From assembly GCF_025264645.1 (NCBI RefSeq), contig NZ_CP073696.1, positions 4,836,001 to 4,900,000 of the forward strand: DNA of 64,000 nucleotides, read 5' to 3'. The DNA comes from Edaphobacter lichenicola. Its GTDB lineage: Bacteria > Acidobacteriota > Terriglobia > Terriglobales > Acidobacteriaceae. Within the stretch, counting starts at the first letter, position 1. Each line of letters opens with the position of its first letter. The notes below the pieces were generated by a model. That model did not search any database. It was not told the origin of the DNA and was given only the letters and a program-made list of their open reading frames with translations. Of the stretch, positions 32,498 through 40,562 are shown piece by piece. Both the position numbers and the translations under genes were made by a program.

Positions 32498-33388
32498 ATG
32501 AACTTTCAGTATTCAGCAAGAACTGTTGCGGCGATGACGCTGGCGTTAGTACTGCTGGCTGGTTGCAAATCGAAGCAGGATGCGGCGATTGATAAGGCGA
32601 AGCAGCAGGCAGCCGCGACTGGGCAGGCCCAGAACGTCGTTTCGACCGATAGCAACGGGAATGTGACGACAACTACGGTGCAGCCGCCAGCGCCAGGACA
32701 GACGGCGCAGGCTGTTTCGACTACGGTGACTCCATCGGCCGCAGTCGCGGCGAACACACCAGCCACTGCGCCGGGCGCTACGGGAGAGCCGGTGACGGCG
32801 GGACAGGTGGATTCTTCGGGGCAGCCGGTAGCGGCGCCTGCGCCGAATGAGGCGCCGATTGTGCGACCAGCCGATATCAATATTGCTGCTGGAACGAACT
32901 TGACCATTCGGATTAATCAGCACATCAGCGTGAAGACGAGTCATGCGGGAGACCGATTTACCGGAGAGGTTGTTGAGCCGGTGGTGGGGCAGAACGATCG
33001 CGTTGTGATTCCGAAGGGTGCGCCGGTGAGTGGCGTAGTGGTTGCGTCGCATCGGCGTGGACACTTCAAAGGCTCGTCGATACTGGAGTTGCGGCTGACG
33101 TACCTCACGCTGGGCGGATCGCGGTATGCGCTGGATACGTCCAATCTGACACAGACGAAGAAGGGTAAGGGTAAGCGTTCGGCGGCGATGATTGGCGGCG
33201 GTGCTGGTCTTGGAATGTTGGTTGGTGGCGTGGCTACTGGCGGCGTTGGACTGCTGGTTGGCGGGCTTGTCGGAGGCGGCGGCGGTACTTTGCTGAGCGG
33301 TTTGACTGGGAATCGGGATATTGAGATTCCTGCGGAGTCGATCGTGCGGTTCAAGCTGGCAGACAACCTTGTGGTGCAGCCTTCCTAG
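32498..33388 (+). CDS. Lipoprotein with glycine-zipper C-terminus
   Basis: The 296-residue product has a lipobox (LALVLLAGCKSK, Cys23), a long Ala/Thr/Pro/Gln-rich linker (about 40-130), a beta domain (TNLTIRINQHISVKTSHAGDRF and RVVIPKGAPVSGVVVA), and a glycine-zipper membrane segment near 230-270 (IGGGAGLGMLVGGVATGGVG). The Gly-zipper is the feature found in outer-membrane proteins of the glycine-zipper 2TM kind. I chose ATG 32498 because GAGGA lies seven bases upstream; GTG 32492 is only one base from it. It is followed by a strong terminator. Confidence 0.82.
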   Translation: MNFQYSARTVAAMTLALVLLAGCKSKQDAAIDKAKQQAAATGQAQNVVSTDSNGNVTTTTVQPPAPGQTAQAVSTTVTPSAAVAANTPATAPGATGEPVTAGQVDSSGQPVAAPAPNEAPIVRPADINIAAGTNLTIRINQHISVKTSHAGDRFTGEVVEPVVGQNDRVVIPKGAPVSGVVVASHRRGHFKGSSILELRLTYLTLGGSRYALDTSNLTQTKKGKGKRSAAMIGGGAGLGMLVGGVATGGVGLLVGGLVGGGGGTLLSGLTGNRDIEIPAESIVRFKLADNLVVQPS

Positions 33389-33432
33389 GGAAAACTGAGA
33401 CGGAATTCTGTAAATTGTGCAGAAAAAAGTTC

Positions 33433-33459
33433 AGCCCCGGGGAGACTCGGGGCTTTGCT
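33433..33459 (+). terminator. Rho-independent terminator
   Basis: AGCCCCG (33433-33439), loop GGGAGACT, CGGGGCT (33448-33454), then TTGCT. It lies 44 bases after the lipoprotein stop codon. Confidence 0.8.
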
Positions 33460-33508
33460 GTTTTGCTGGGTTTTTGAGGGGTGTTTTGGGAAAAGTGGGT
33501 GTCAGAAC

Positions 33509-33556
33509 GTGGTTTTTTTGATGGTGAAACGTGGTGGAATGCGTGGTAAATGTGGT
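33509..33556 (+). repeat. Helically spaced GGT array, copy 3
   Basis: GGT at 33511, 33523, 33533, 33545 and 33554 (start positions), spaced 12, 10, 12 and 9 bases, all in the context GTGGT or ATGGT. GTGGTGGAATGCGTGGT nearly matches 20754-20770. It lies downstream of a terminator. Confidence 0.5.
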
Positions 33557-33819
33557 GGCTTGCAGCACGCTTTTTCGGCTCTGAAAAATGCGCCAGCTTT
33601 GCTGAAAATTTTTGTGGAAAAGCGCATTTTGTCATTCGGAGCATAAATCTTGCCGAGTGGCCAATTGATATTCGGAACTGTGATGAAGGATGTGAGACGC
33701 CGTTGTGAGATATGGCGCCTCACATCCGCTGAAGTGTAGATAGGTCGAGAGAATGGGAACCTTCTGCGGCACGTCCGTCTGCCCGCGGTGGAAGCGAAGC
33801 AGCAACGGGTTCGAGTGTC

Positions 33820-34710
33820 TCAGGCGTCTGTACTCCTTACAGACTCACTAAAATATGAGCCGATAGATCCGATGATGGGGGTTGCCGGCCTGCCAGTCAG
33901 GTGCTCGAAGTCATCGCTCTGTATCTCCATCGCGCCTTGTGATATGCCGCGCTCGATCGCTGCCAGAAGTGACGCCATTGGAGCCGGAACTCCTGATGCG
34001 ATCGCGCGCGCTTGAAACTCTTCGTTTGTGACGGAGACTGCGACGATTTTTGTTCCTAGTACCTCGCCGGCAAGGGTGGCTAGCTCGTTGGCGTCGATCA
34101 GATTTGGGCCGGTGATGTTCAAGACACGCTTGCCTTGATAGGTGCTTGATAGCGCCGCAGCTGCAGCCAGGGCGCAGTCCCCTCGCGTGACGTAAGCAAT
34201 TCGACCACGGCCAGCAGCAGAGATGATGCAGCCGTTCGATGCGGCATCGGCCAGCGCCCCGTTCACCTTATCAGCGTAAAAGGAGTTTCGCAGAATCGTG
34301 TATCCCAGGCCGCTCTCTTGAAGTATCGATTCGGTTGCCGTGTGGTCAGCGGTAAGAAATGCCAATTGAGAGTTTCTCGCCTTCGAGAACGATGTGTAGA
34401 CGAGATGTTCCGCACCAACTTGTTTCGCTGCTTCTATCGCATTTCGATGCTGTATTACGCGCCTTTCGGCGAAACTGTTGGTGCTTATCAGCAAGATGCG
34501 CTTGGCCCCGGTGAAGGCGGCGGCGAGACTGCTAATTTTATCAAAATCGGCAAAGCGTAGATCAACGCCCTGCTCAGCGAGGTCTGCTTGCGTGTCGGGC
34601 GTCCGCGTTGTGGCGATGATCGGGCCCAGTTTTTGTTCGAGGAGAATCTCAATGACGCGACGGCCGAGCCGGCCGGAGGCGCCGCTTATGAGGATGGGAA
34701 GTTGGGTCAT
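33820..34710 (-). CDS. NmrA-like NAD(P)H-binding reductase
   Basis: The 296 residues form an atypical short-chain dehydrogenase/NmrA-type Rossmann protein, close to quinone oxidoreductase QOR2. The dinucleotide site is ISGASGRLGRRVIEILL (about 8-24). YTSFSKARNSQLAFLTADHTATE (near 105-127) and YTILRNSFYADKV are family motifs. Reductase or regulatory roles are both known for this group. It is single on the minus strand; a thin gap separates it from the miaA block. Confidence 0.85.
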   Translation of the reverse strand: MTQLPILISGASGRLGRRVIEILLEQKLGPIIATTRTPDTQADLAEQGVDLRFADFDKISSLAAAFTGAKRILLISTNSFAERRVIQHRNAIEAAKQVGAEHLVYTSFSKARNSQLAFLTADHTATESILQESGLGYTILRNSFYADKVNGALADAASNGCIISAAGRGRIAYVTRGDCALAAAAALSSTYQGKRVLNITGPNLIDANELATLAGEVLGTKIVAVSVTNEEFQARAIASGVPAPMASLLAAIERGISQGAMEIQSDDFEHLTGRPATPIIGSIGSYFSESVRSTDA

Positions 34711-35071
34711 TGTTTCGCGCTCCTTCGCCGACGTTTTACAACGTCGGCGCCTTGTAGGCCCTTCAAAGGGATCTGTTCACAGCATGTCGCACTCTCGTCG
34801 CAGTTCCGCTTGAGGCTTGGGCCTTTAGGAACATGGGAAGCGGGAAGTGAGCAGGGCGAGTGATATGACGGTCGAACTGAACCGTTGAACCGCACTCATA
34901 GAGTGCCGCTCAAGAACGGTGACCGCACTGGCCCTATGCAAAGAGGCGAGTTGTGTTGGACGAATCGAAGACAATGATCAAGGGTTGATGTTCCCATGTC
35001 CGCAGAGCACGGGTCAACAGTCTTTTCAAATTATGTTCTGAACGACCTATCTTCCGCGTTGCGTGGTGTCT
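34711..35071. other. 361-bp intergenic region
   Basis: No gene supported. One short palindrome, GCACTC-ATA-GAGTGC, lies at 34892-34906; CGGT/ACCG repeats flank it. They could be a regulator site for the NmrA-like gene, but nothing further supports this. Confidence 0.35.
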
Positions 35072-36103
35072 TCAGGAGTGATTCAGGTGTTTTGAGACGA
35101 GGTTGAGTGCCTGGTCGATGATGTCGGCGTCGCCGCCGCAGCCGGGGAGCCAGTGCATGTCGGGTTCGCGGCGGAACCAGGTGAGTTGGCGCTTTGCGTA
35201 GTTGCGGTGCCCTTGCTGGGCCTGGGAGACGGCCTGGTCGCGGGTGAGTTCGCCGCGTAGGACGGCGGTGGCTTCGGCGTAACCGAGTGAGGTGAGGGGG
35301 CGGCAGTCGGGGCCGTAGCGTTCGAGGAGGCGTTCGGTCTCCTCTACCAGGCCGCGATCGAACATGGCGGCGGCTCGCTCGTTGATGCGCTCGTAGAGAC
35401 GGGGACGGGGTGGGTTGAGGCCGAGGCGCAGGATGCGGTAGCCGGTGAGGGCGTCGCGGCCTTGCTGCCACTGGGTTGTCATCGGTGTACGTGCGGCGGT
35501 GCGCTTGTTGGCTTCGTGGGTTTGTTCGGCTGCGGGAGAGACGGCGAGGGAGACTTCAACGGCGCGGACGACCTTGGGGACGTCGTTGGCGTGGATGGCG
35601 GCTGCGGCTGCGGGGTCGAGGCGGGTGAGGAGGCGATGAAGGTAGGGTGCGCCGCGGGTTGCGGCGATCTTGCGGAGGCGTTCGCGCTGGCCGGGTTTTT
35701 GGGGTGGTGCGGGGAAGAGGCCGTCGATGAGGGCGCGGAGGTAGAGGCCCGTGCCTCCGGCGACGATGGGGAGGTGGCTGCGAGTCTTTGCGGAGCTGCC
35801 ACTGGCATTGGTTGAGCTGCCACGGGCGCTGATGCCGGTGAGGGCTTCGCGGGCCAGGCGGCTGTAGTCGCCTGCGGTGCAGGCCTCGTCGGGCCATGCG
35901 ATGTCGATCATGTGGTGCTGGACGAGTGCGCGCTCTTCGTGGGTGGGTTTAGCGGTGCCGATCTCCATCTCGCGATAGACGGCTACGGAGTCGCAGCTGA
36001 CGATCTCGCCGTTGAACTCCTGCGCGAGGCGAAGAGCGAGGGAGGTCTTGCCGCTGGCTGTGGGGCCGACCAGAACGATGAGTGGGTGGTCGGGTGGCTT
36101 CAC
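35072..36103 (-). CDS. miaA: tRNA dimethylallyltransferase MiaA
   Basis: MiaA adds a dimethylallyl group to N6 of A37 in tRNAs that read codons starting with U. The 343 residues have the P-loop GPTASGKT at 13-20, DSVAVYREMEIGTAKPTHEE, the substrate-binding HHMIDIAWPDE, and VAGGTGLYLRALIDG. The tRNA-contact QGHRNYAKRQLTWFRRE is near the end. There is no ATG; I chose GTG 36103, whose first bases overlap the TGA of the small membrane ORF upstream (GTGA). GTG 36106 and 36115 are also in frame. The longer frame, open to 36361, is unlike MiaA and overlaps that small ORF. Confidence 0.9.
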   Translation of the reverse strand: MKPPDHPLIVLVGPTASGKTSLALRLAQEFNGEIVSCDSVAVYREMEIGTAKPTHEERALVQHHMIDIAWPDEACTAGDYSRLAREALTGISARGSSTNASGSSAKTRSHLPIVAGGTGLYLRALIDGLFPAPPQKPGQRERLRKIAATRGAPYLHRLLTRLDPAAAAAIHANDVPKVVRAVEVSLAVSPAAEQTHEANKRTAARTPMTTQWQQGRDALTGYRILRLGLNPPRPRLYERINERAAAMFDRGLVEETERLLERYGPDCRPLTSLGYAEATAVLRGELTRDQAVSQAQQGHRNYAKRQLTWFRREPDMHWLPGCGGDADIIDQALNLVSKHLNHS

Positions 36104-36324
36104 CACGGATGCCACCAGCCGGGATGGAAGACGTTGTGGATGCCTGCGTGAAGGATGCTGAAGGCCATGACGGCGAAGGCGAGAAGCAGGAGGCCGCGAA
36201 TCTGGCGGCGGCGTTCGTGTTGGAGTGGAGTTGCGATGGTGATGGCCGTCTTTTTCGATGATAGATGATGGCGGAACGAACAACGGCAACGACAAAAGCG
36301 AAGGTCCGTACTGGCCGGACTCAA
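36100..36324 (-). CDS. Small membrane protein coupled to miaA
   Basis: A 74-codon frame with a TTG start whose C-terminal half, QIRGLLLLAFAVMAFSILHA and then GIHNVFHPGWWHPW, is a single membrane helix with a tryptophan/histidine-rich tail. The stop codon TGA overlaps the miaA start (GTGA), a typical coupling arrangement. The N-terminus is uncertain: I see no ribosome binding site or ATG, and the real start may lie closer to the helix. The function is unknown. Confidence 0.42.
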   Translation of the reverse strand: MSPASTDLRFCRCRCSFRHHLSSKKTAITIATPLQHERRRQIRGLLLLAFAVMAFSILHAGIHNVFHPGWWHPW

Positions 36325-36624
36325 TCAGAGTGCGTAGGGCTATCATTTCACTATGCAACATCTCTGGTGTTGGCGATGTCGGGCTATCATGCCCATGCTC
36401 GAGGACAACGAGTATGCCGAGGTGTTTAATCTGTATGGCGAGGCGATGAAGTCAACGAAGGAGTTACGCCAACGTTGGAATATACCTCTGGAGCACGCGT
36501 CTATCGAACAGCGCTTCAACCCGTGCGAACGCACTATGAACACCTGACCGACACGAGGAGCCCAGGCGTGGGCTCGGAGCGAGTCAAATGTTAGCCTTGG
36601 TATGCGATATCAGAGGAATTGAAC

Positions 36625-37833
36625 GTGAGTGAAGCCTCAAACGCCATCTCGCCAACCGATGCTCAACACGCAGAAGTCGCTCTCTCGCGGCAGTCCTTCT
36701 GGCGCTCACTGCGGCGTGTCACGGCCAGTGGGCGATACATCCCCCAGATCGATGGGCTCCGGTTCATCGCGATCGTCGCGGTAATTGTCTATCACATCGG
36801 TCAGCTCTCTTGGATGAACTGCAACTTCTGCGCCTCTCAGGAATTTGGGCTTGCAGGCATCATCAGCCACCTCGATCGCGGTGTTCCGCTTTTCTTCACT
36901 ATTAGCGGCTTCATTTTGGGTTTGCCTTTTGCAAACGAGCACTTGCTGGAGGGCAGGAAAGTCAACATCCGGCATTATTTTCTGCGGCGAGTTACTCGCT
37001 TAGAACCGCCGTATATTCTTAATCTGCTGATACGCTTTCCCATGATTGCCGGCGTGAAGCATGTCAGCTGGGGCGTAGCATCCGCCCATCTGCTGGCCAG
37101 CCTCTTCTATATGCACGGCGCGATTTACGGCACTCTTCCTATGGTGCACATACCCTCTTGGTCGCTGGAAGTCGAGGTGCAGTTTTACCTGATGGCTCCC
37201 ATACTCGCAGCAGTATTTTTCCCTCGAAAGTCTTGGATGCGCCGCAGTTCGCTCGTACTGGCCATCATTGGCTTCATCATACTTCGCTCCGTAACGCCCG
37301 GCGATTTACAGACGCGACTTCACCTCAGTATTATCAGCTTCGCGCAGTACTTCCTGGTGGGGTTTCTGATGTCAGACTGGTTCCTCACCGCAGCAAAACG
37401 GATGAAGCAGTCCTGGTTATGGGATCTGGTCGGCGTTGGCGCACTTTTCGCCATGGTGATGATCACCGAGGTGCATGCTTACTTCCTGCTTCCCCTATTG
37501 ATCATGGCCGTGCTGGCGGCGGCCTTCCAAGGCGTTCTATTCAGCCAGCTGCTTGCGGTGCCGTTCGTCGCCACTCTGGGCGGCATGTGCTACAGCCTCT
37601 ATCTCACGCACTCGCTGGTTCTGCAGTTCTGCGCATGGGTCATCATTCACCAAGATTTGGCAGGCCTCACCTATCTCACCCGCTTTATTGCCTACCTGCT
37701 CGCATCGGTACCCGTCATCCTGGCAGTGGGCATCACCTTTTTCGTACTGATCGAACGTCCATGCATGGATCAAAACTGGCCCTCTAAGCTGTGGAGCCGG
37801 CTCACCAAAAAATCCACTCCCGTCCTCTCTTAG
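36625..37833 (+). CDS. Acyltransferase family 3 membrane protein
   Basis: An acyltransferase-3 (OafA/YrhL type) protein that transfers acyl groups to sugars or lipids at the membrane. The 402 residues have about ten helices, with the family features IDGLRFIAIVAVIVYHIGQL (about 41-60, the DGLR and catalytic His), SHLDRGVPLFFTISGFILG, SWSLEVEVQFYLMAPIL and a late GGMCYSLYLTHSLV. I chose GTG 36625, with AGAGGA seven bases upstream; TTG 36619 is too close to it. Codon use (many ATC, CTC, TCC, and C-ending) differs from nearby genes, fitting cargo of the inserted segment. Confidence 0.85.
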   Translation: MSEASNAISPTDAQHAEVALSRQSFWRSLRRVTASGRYIPQIDGLRFIAIVAVIVYHIGQLSWMNCNFCASQEFGLAGIISHLDRGVPLFFTISGFILGLPFANEHLLEGRKVNIRHYFLRRVTRLEPPYILNLLIRFPMIAGVKHVSWGVASAHLLASLFYMHGAIYGTLPMVHIPSWSLEVEVQFYLMAPILAAVFFPRKSWMRRSSLVLAIIGFIILRSVTPGDLQTRLHLSIISFAQYFLVGFLMSDWFLTAAKRMKQSWLWDLVGVGALFAMVMITEVHAYFLLPLLIMAVLAAAFQGVLFSQLLAVPFVATLGGMCYSLYLTHSLVLQFCAWVIIHQDLAGLTYLTRFIAYLLASVPVILAVGITFFVLIERPCMDQNWPSKLWSRLTKKSTPVLS

Positions 37834-37987
37834 CCAAATTCCATATTTAGAAAGTCTCTCTAAGCTGCTGCGAATCAAAACATTGCGTCTATGTCAAAAG
37901 AGTCGCCTAGCCAAAGCCTTTTACCATTTTTTGTCACTTCATAAGAAACTGCGCACCGGTTACTGATTAAGCCCTGAAATGCATGTT

Positions 37988-38317
37988 TCAGCCGGGTATC
38001 TGTGGTTCCATCACCCTTTTAAGCTGCACCGCAGACCATTCCCCGGCTCTCTGGGGTGTCGGGATCTCGCGAGCATTGAGTTCTGCTGCGATCGCGCGGA
38101 GCGAGCTCGCGCCGGTGGCTTGTATGGCTGTGATGGTCGGAAGGAACTCCAAACGGACCTGACTCACTTTTTGGCTACGCCCTTGCCGCGCTGCAGCTCC
38201 GATCTCTGCAAACCGCTCAGCCGAGACTCGTCGGCCGCCAAGCTTCGTTCCTCGCGCTTTTGCGGCGGCGAGGGCTGCTTTGGTCCTCTTCGAGATCGCC
38301 TCTGCTTCGCTCAGCAA
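37988..38317 (-). pseudogene. C-terminal fragment of a serine recombinase
   Basis: The 109 residues match the part of serine resolvases/invertases after the catalytic domain: SEAEAISKRTKAALAAAKARG, GTKLGGRRVSAERFAEIGAA, and a C-terminal helix-turn-helix (ATGASSLRAIAAELNAREIP, SAVQLKRVME). The ~120-residue catalytic domain with the nucleophilic serine is missing: the homology begins at the junction with the split zinc-ribbon gene. It cannot catalyse recombination. It could be the remnant of the element's integrase or inverter. Confidence 0.82.
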
Positions 38318-38520
38318 CGGGATGCAGGACTGCCATGAGAACGCTATTCTCCATCACAAACTCTCGCTGTACGGTCCACTCTGTAAGAAATGCGAGAAAC
38401 CTCTGCGAACCCCTCACGCCAAACTTTGCGGAAGTTGCATGACTCCTGTGGATTCAAAGTGACCGCTGCCGCAGTTGGGCCGAGTTTGCTCAAAGGACGG
38501 TTGGGTGTGATCCTTAAAAG

Positions 38521-38982
38521 ATGAATCAACGAAGATTGTTCTGTGCGGTGATGGGATTAGTACTGGCCTGCTGTTTGTCGGCTGTGGCTCAGGAAAAAGG
38601 TGCGTGGCGCGCGGCGAGTAAGACGGCGCAGTCCATTACGGGCGATGTAGCGCTCTCGGATGAGAAGTTGGCGATCAACTTCTCCACCTTTGTCATTGCA
38701 CAGATACGTCATCTTGAGCCGGCTGAGTTGGGTGCTGCTTTCGATGCGGACGCCAGTGCGGGTGGAAGCGGTAATCTCTACCGGTTGAATATCCCGGGTG
38801 ACAAGAAGTTTCTGCACAAGAACACGCTGTGCGGTAGTGAGGATACGCAGTGGATGGCGACTTACGTGTTGGGGAAGACGTTGGAGATTGCGTTTTTCTC
38901 TGGCCCGAAGATGCCGGTTTTTACGATGGATGCGATGGAGAATTCGACCGATCTTTGCGGTAAGTTTTCTTACGCGCGGTGA
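38521..38982 (+). CDS. Secreted protein of unknown function
   Basis: A 153-residue protein with a signal peptide (about 1-23, VMGLVLACCLSAVAQ). The mature part has two cysteines (TLCGSEDTQW and DLCGKF) that could bond, and segments LSDEKLAINFSTFVIAQIRHLE and GSGNLYRLNIPGDKKFLHKN that look beta-rich. I do not recognise the family. It is followed by a strong bidirectional terminator and lies 58 bases after the split zinc-ribbon gene. Confidence 0.72.
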   Translation: MNQRRLFCAVMGLVLACCLSAVAQEKGAWRAASKTAQSITGDVALSDEKLAINFSTFVIAQIRHLEPAELGAAFDADASAGGSGNLYRLNIPGDKKFLHKNTLCGSEDTQWMATYVLGKTLEIAFFSGPKMPVFTMDAMENSTDLCGKFSYAR

Positions 38983-39020
38983 GATGACAACACGCGGGTA
39001 GCCAAGTGAGTGGGTGCGAA

Positions 39021-39052
39021 CGAAAAGCCGAACCAGATGGTTCGGCTTTTCG
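39021..39052. terminator. Perfect bidirectional terminator
   Basis: CGAAAAGCCGAACC (39021-39034), loop AGAT, GGTTCGGCTTTTCG (39039-39052): a perfect 14-bp stem with A-run and T-run. It lies between the convergent genes ending at 38982 and 39085. Confidence 0.9.
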
Positions 39053-39084
39053 TTTATGCGGATTTTGTTTATGTGTGGGTGAGT

Positions 39085-40242
39085 TTACGCAGCGTGGGGA
39101 TGGAGGATGACTTTGGTCCAGCCTTCGTCGCGGTTGTCGAAGTGTTTGTAGGCGTTGGGGGCTTCGGCTAGCGGAAGCTCGTGGGAGATGAGGAAGGACG
39201 GGCTGGCTTTGCCGTGATGGATGAGGTCCATGAGGCGACGGTTGTAGGCCTTGACGTTGCATTGACCGGTGCCCATCTTCTGGCCCTTGAACCAGAACTT
39301 GCCCATGTCGAAGGCGATCTGTCCTTTCTTTTCGAGGGTGTCGTCGGCTTTGGGGTCCTGCGGGATGAAGACGCCTACGACACCGAGTGTGCCGGTGGCT
39401 TTGACGGCGTCGACGAGGGCGTTCATGACCATATTGGGGACTTCTTTGCCCTTGGAGTTGTGGCACTGGTAGCCGATGCACTCGGCACCGCAGTCGGCGC
39501 CGCGTCCGTTGGTGAGTTCGCGAATTTGTTCGCTGACGTTCTCGTCAGACGAGTCGATGGGAGTGGCGCCGAGTTTTTTGGCGAGGGCGAGACGGTCGGA
39601 TTTGTGATCGACGACGAAGATCTGGCTGGCACCTTGAATCTTGGCTGATAGGGCGGCCATGAGGCCTACGGGGCCGGCGCCGTAGATGAGGATGGACTCG
39701 CCGGGTTTGAGGTCGGCGAGGCGGGTGGAGTGCCAGCCGGTGGGAAAGATGTCGGAGAGCATGACGTAGTCTTTCTCTTTTTCGGTGGCGTCGTCGGGGA
39801 GTTGGAGACAGTTGAAGTCGGCGTAGGGGACGCGGAGGTACTCGGCCTGACCGCCGGAGTAGGGGCCCATGCCAGCGAATCCGTAGGCTGCGCCTGCCAT
39901 GCCGGGCATAACGGAGGGATCGGCGCAGGTGAGACAGAAGCCGGTGAGGCCGCGCTCGCAGTTGGCGCAGAAGCCGCAGCCGATGTTGAAGGGGAGGACG
40001 ACTTTCATTCCTTTTTTCACGGAGTCAACGGCTTTGCCGACTTCGACGACTTCGCCAAGGTTTTCGTGGCCGAGGATTTTGCCTTTTTCTACGTCGGTGC
40101 GGCCTTCGTACATGTGGAGGTCGGAGCCGCAGATGTTAGTGGTGGTGAGTTTGATGATGACGTCGGTCTGCTTCTCGATCTTGGAGTCGGGAACGGAGTC
40201 GATGCTTACTTTTTTGGGGCCGTGATAGACGAGTGCTTTCAT
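39085..40242 (-). CDS. Zinc-dependent alcohol dehydrogenase, FdhA-like
   Basis: A 385-residue medium-chain zinc dehydrogenase. The catalytic zinc ligands C38 (NICGSDLH), H59 and E60 (GHENLG) are present, and the structural zinc ligands C89, C92, C95 and C103 lie in CGFCANCERGLTGFC. The Rossmann nucleotide motif is ILIYGAGPVGLMAAL. It resembles glutathione-independent formaldehyde dehydrogenases, although that identity is uncertain. I chose ATG 40242; frames upstream to 40494 are unconserved. It is divergent from efpL. Confidence 0.9.
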   Translation of the reverse strand: MKALVYHGPKKVSIDSVPDSKIEKQTDVIIKLTTTNICGSDLHMYEGRTDVEKGKILGHENLGEVVEVGKAVDSVKKGMKVVLPFNIGCGFCANCERGLTGFCLTCADPSVMPGMAGAAYGFAGMGPYSGGQAEYLRVPYADFNCLQLPDDATEKEKDYVMLSDIFPTGWHSTRLADLKPGESILIYGAGPVGLMAALSAKIQGASQIFVVDHKSDRLALAKKLGATPIDSSDENVSEQIRELTNGRGADCGAECIGYQCHNSKGKEVPNMVMNALVDAVKATGTLGVVGVFIPQDPKADDTLEKKGQIAFDMGKFWFKGQKMGTGQCNVKAYNRRLMDLIHHGKASPSFLISHELPLAEAPNAYKHFDNRDEGWTKVILHPHAA

Positions 40243-40562
40243 TGCTTTTCCTTTCGCGGGAGGACGACACTGACTTTTGAACGCAACCAGGCAGGGCGGA
40301 TGGTGCACGCCGGTGTGGTTGATGTACTGTGTCGCGCATGTGCTCTGCTGTTCGATCAAGCAGAGGTTCGAGTGACTCTCAACGTACGGAGAGGACGTTG
40401 GCGGTGAGGTGCTGGTCACCGTATCTGGAGAGGTAGATGCGGTTGCGTTGCGAGGGGTTGGTGCGAGTGAGCGACGCGATTGCGTGCGATGCACTTTATA
40501 CTTAAGGGAGATTACAGATTGTGTTGCGCTCGCTTGAGTGATGACATGTCTTTGAGGGGTTC
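40243..40562. other. 320-bp divergent promoter region
   Basis: Upstream of the dehydrogenase and of efpL. TATACT at 40497-40502 could be the efpL -10 element, but I find no good -35 partner. No gene or repeat is visible. Confidence 0.35.

Larger units (their letters stand above)
33389..33819. other. 431-bp gap with terminator and GGT array
   Basis: Besides the terminator and the array below I see no gene. The middle (33500-33640) is AT-rich with runs of T. Confidence 0.5.
36551..38318. mobile_element. 1.77-kb inserted segment with acyltransferase and recombinase remnant
   Basis: The segment between the halves of the zinc-ribbon gene carries an acyltransferase (plus) and, at its right edge, a serine-recombinase fragment (minus) whose homology stops at the junction. 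I see no clear terminal inverted repeats or target duplication. A deleted remnant of an integrative element is the simplest reading. AT-rich stretches at 37834-37987 and the codon use of the acyltransferase gene look unlike the surroundings. Confidence 0.6.
36353..38462 (+). pseudogene. Zinc-ribbon protein gene split by insertion
   Basis: The first half (36353-36550) encodes an N-terminal CWRC motif and a conserved-looking segment (AIMPMLEDNEYAEVFNLYGE, RQRWNIPLEHASIEQRFNP). The second half (about 38319-38462) continues the same protein: GMQDCHENAILHHKLSLYGP, then CKKCEKPLRT and LCGSC. The halves fit together into a ~110-residue protein like an acidobacterial family with an N-terminal CxxC and a C-terminal CxxC-CxxC zinc site. 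I know that family from memory and have no formal name. A one-base frameshift near 36527 adds damage: reading YEHLTD needs another frame. About 1.77 kb of foreign DNA separates the halves. Confidence 0.72.

Noticed and set aside
33509..33556. GGT array as a DnaA-box or origin region
   Set aside because: GTGGT does not match the TTATNCACA DnaA box, and no dnaA/dnaN genes or AT-rich melting region accompany it.
33351..33644. Minus-strand frame over the terminator and GGT array
   Set aside because: It reads through a terminator hairpin and a repeat array and has low-complexity sequence.
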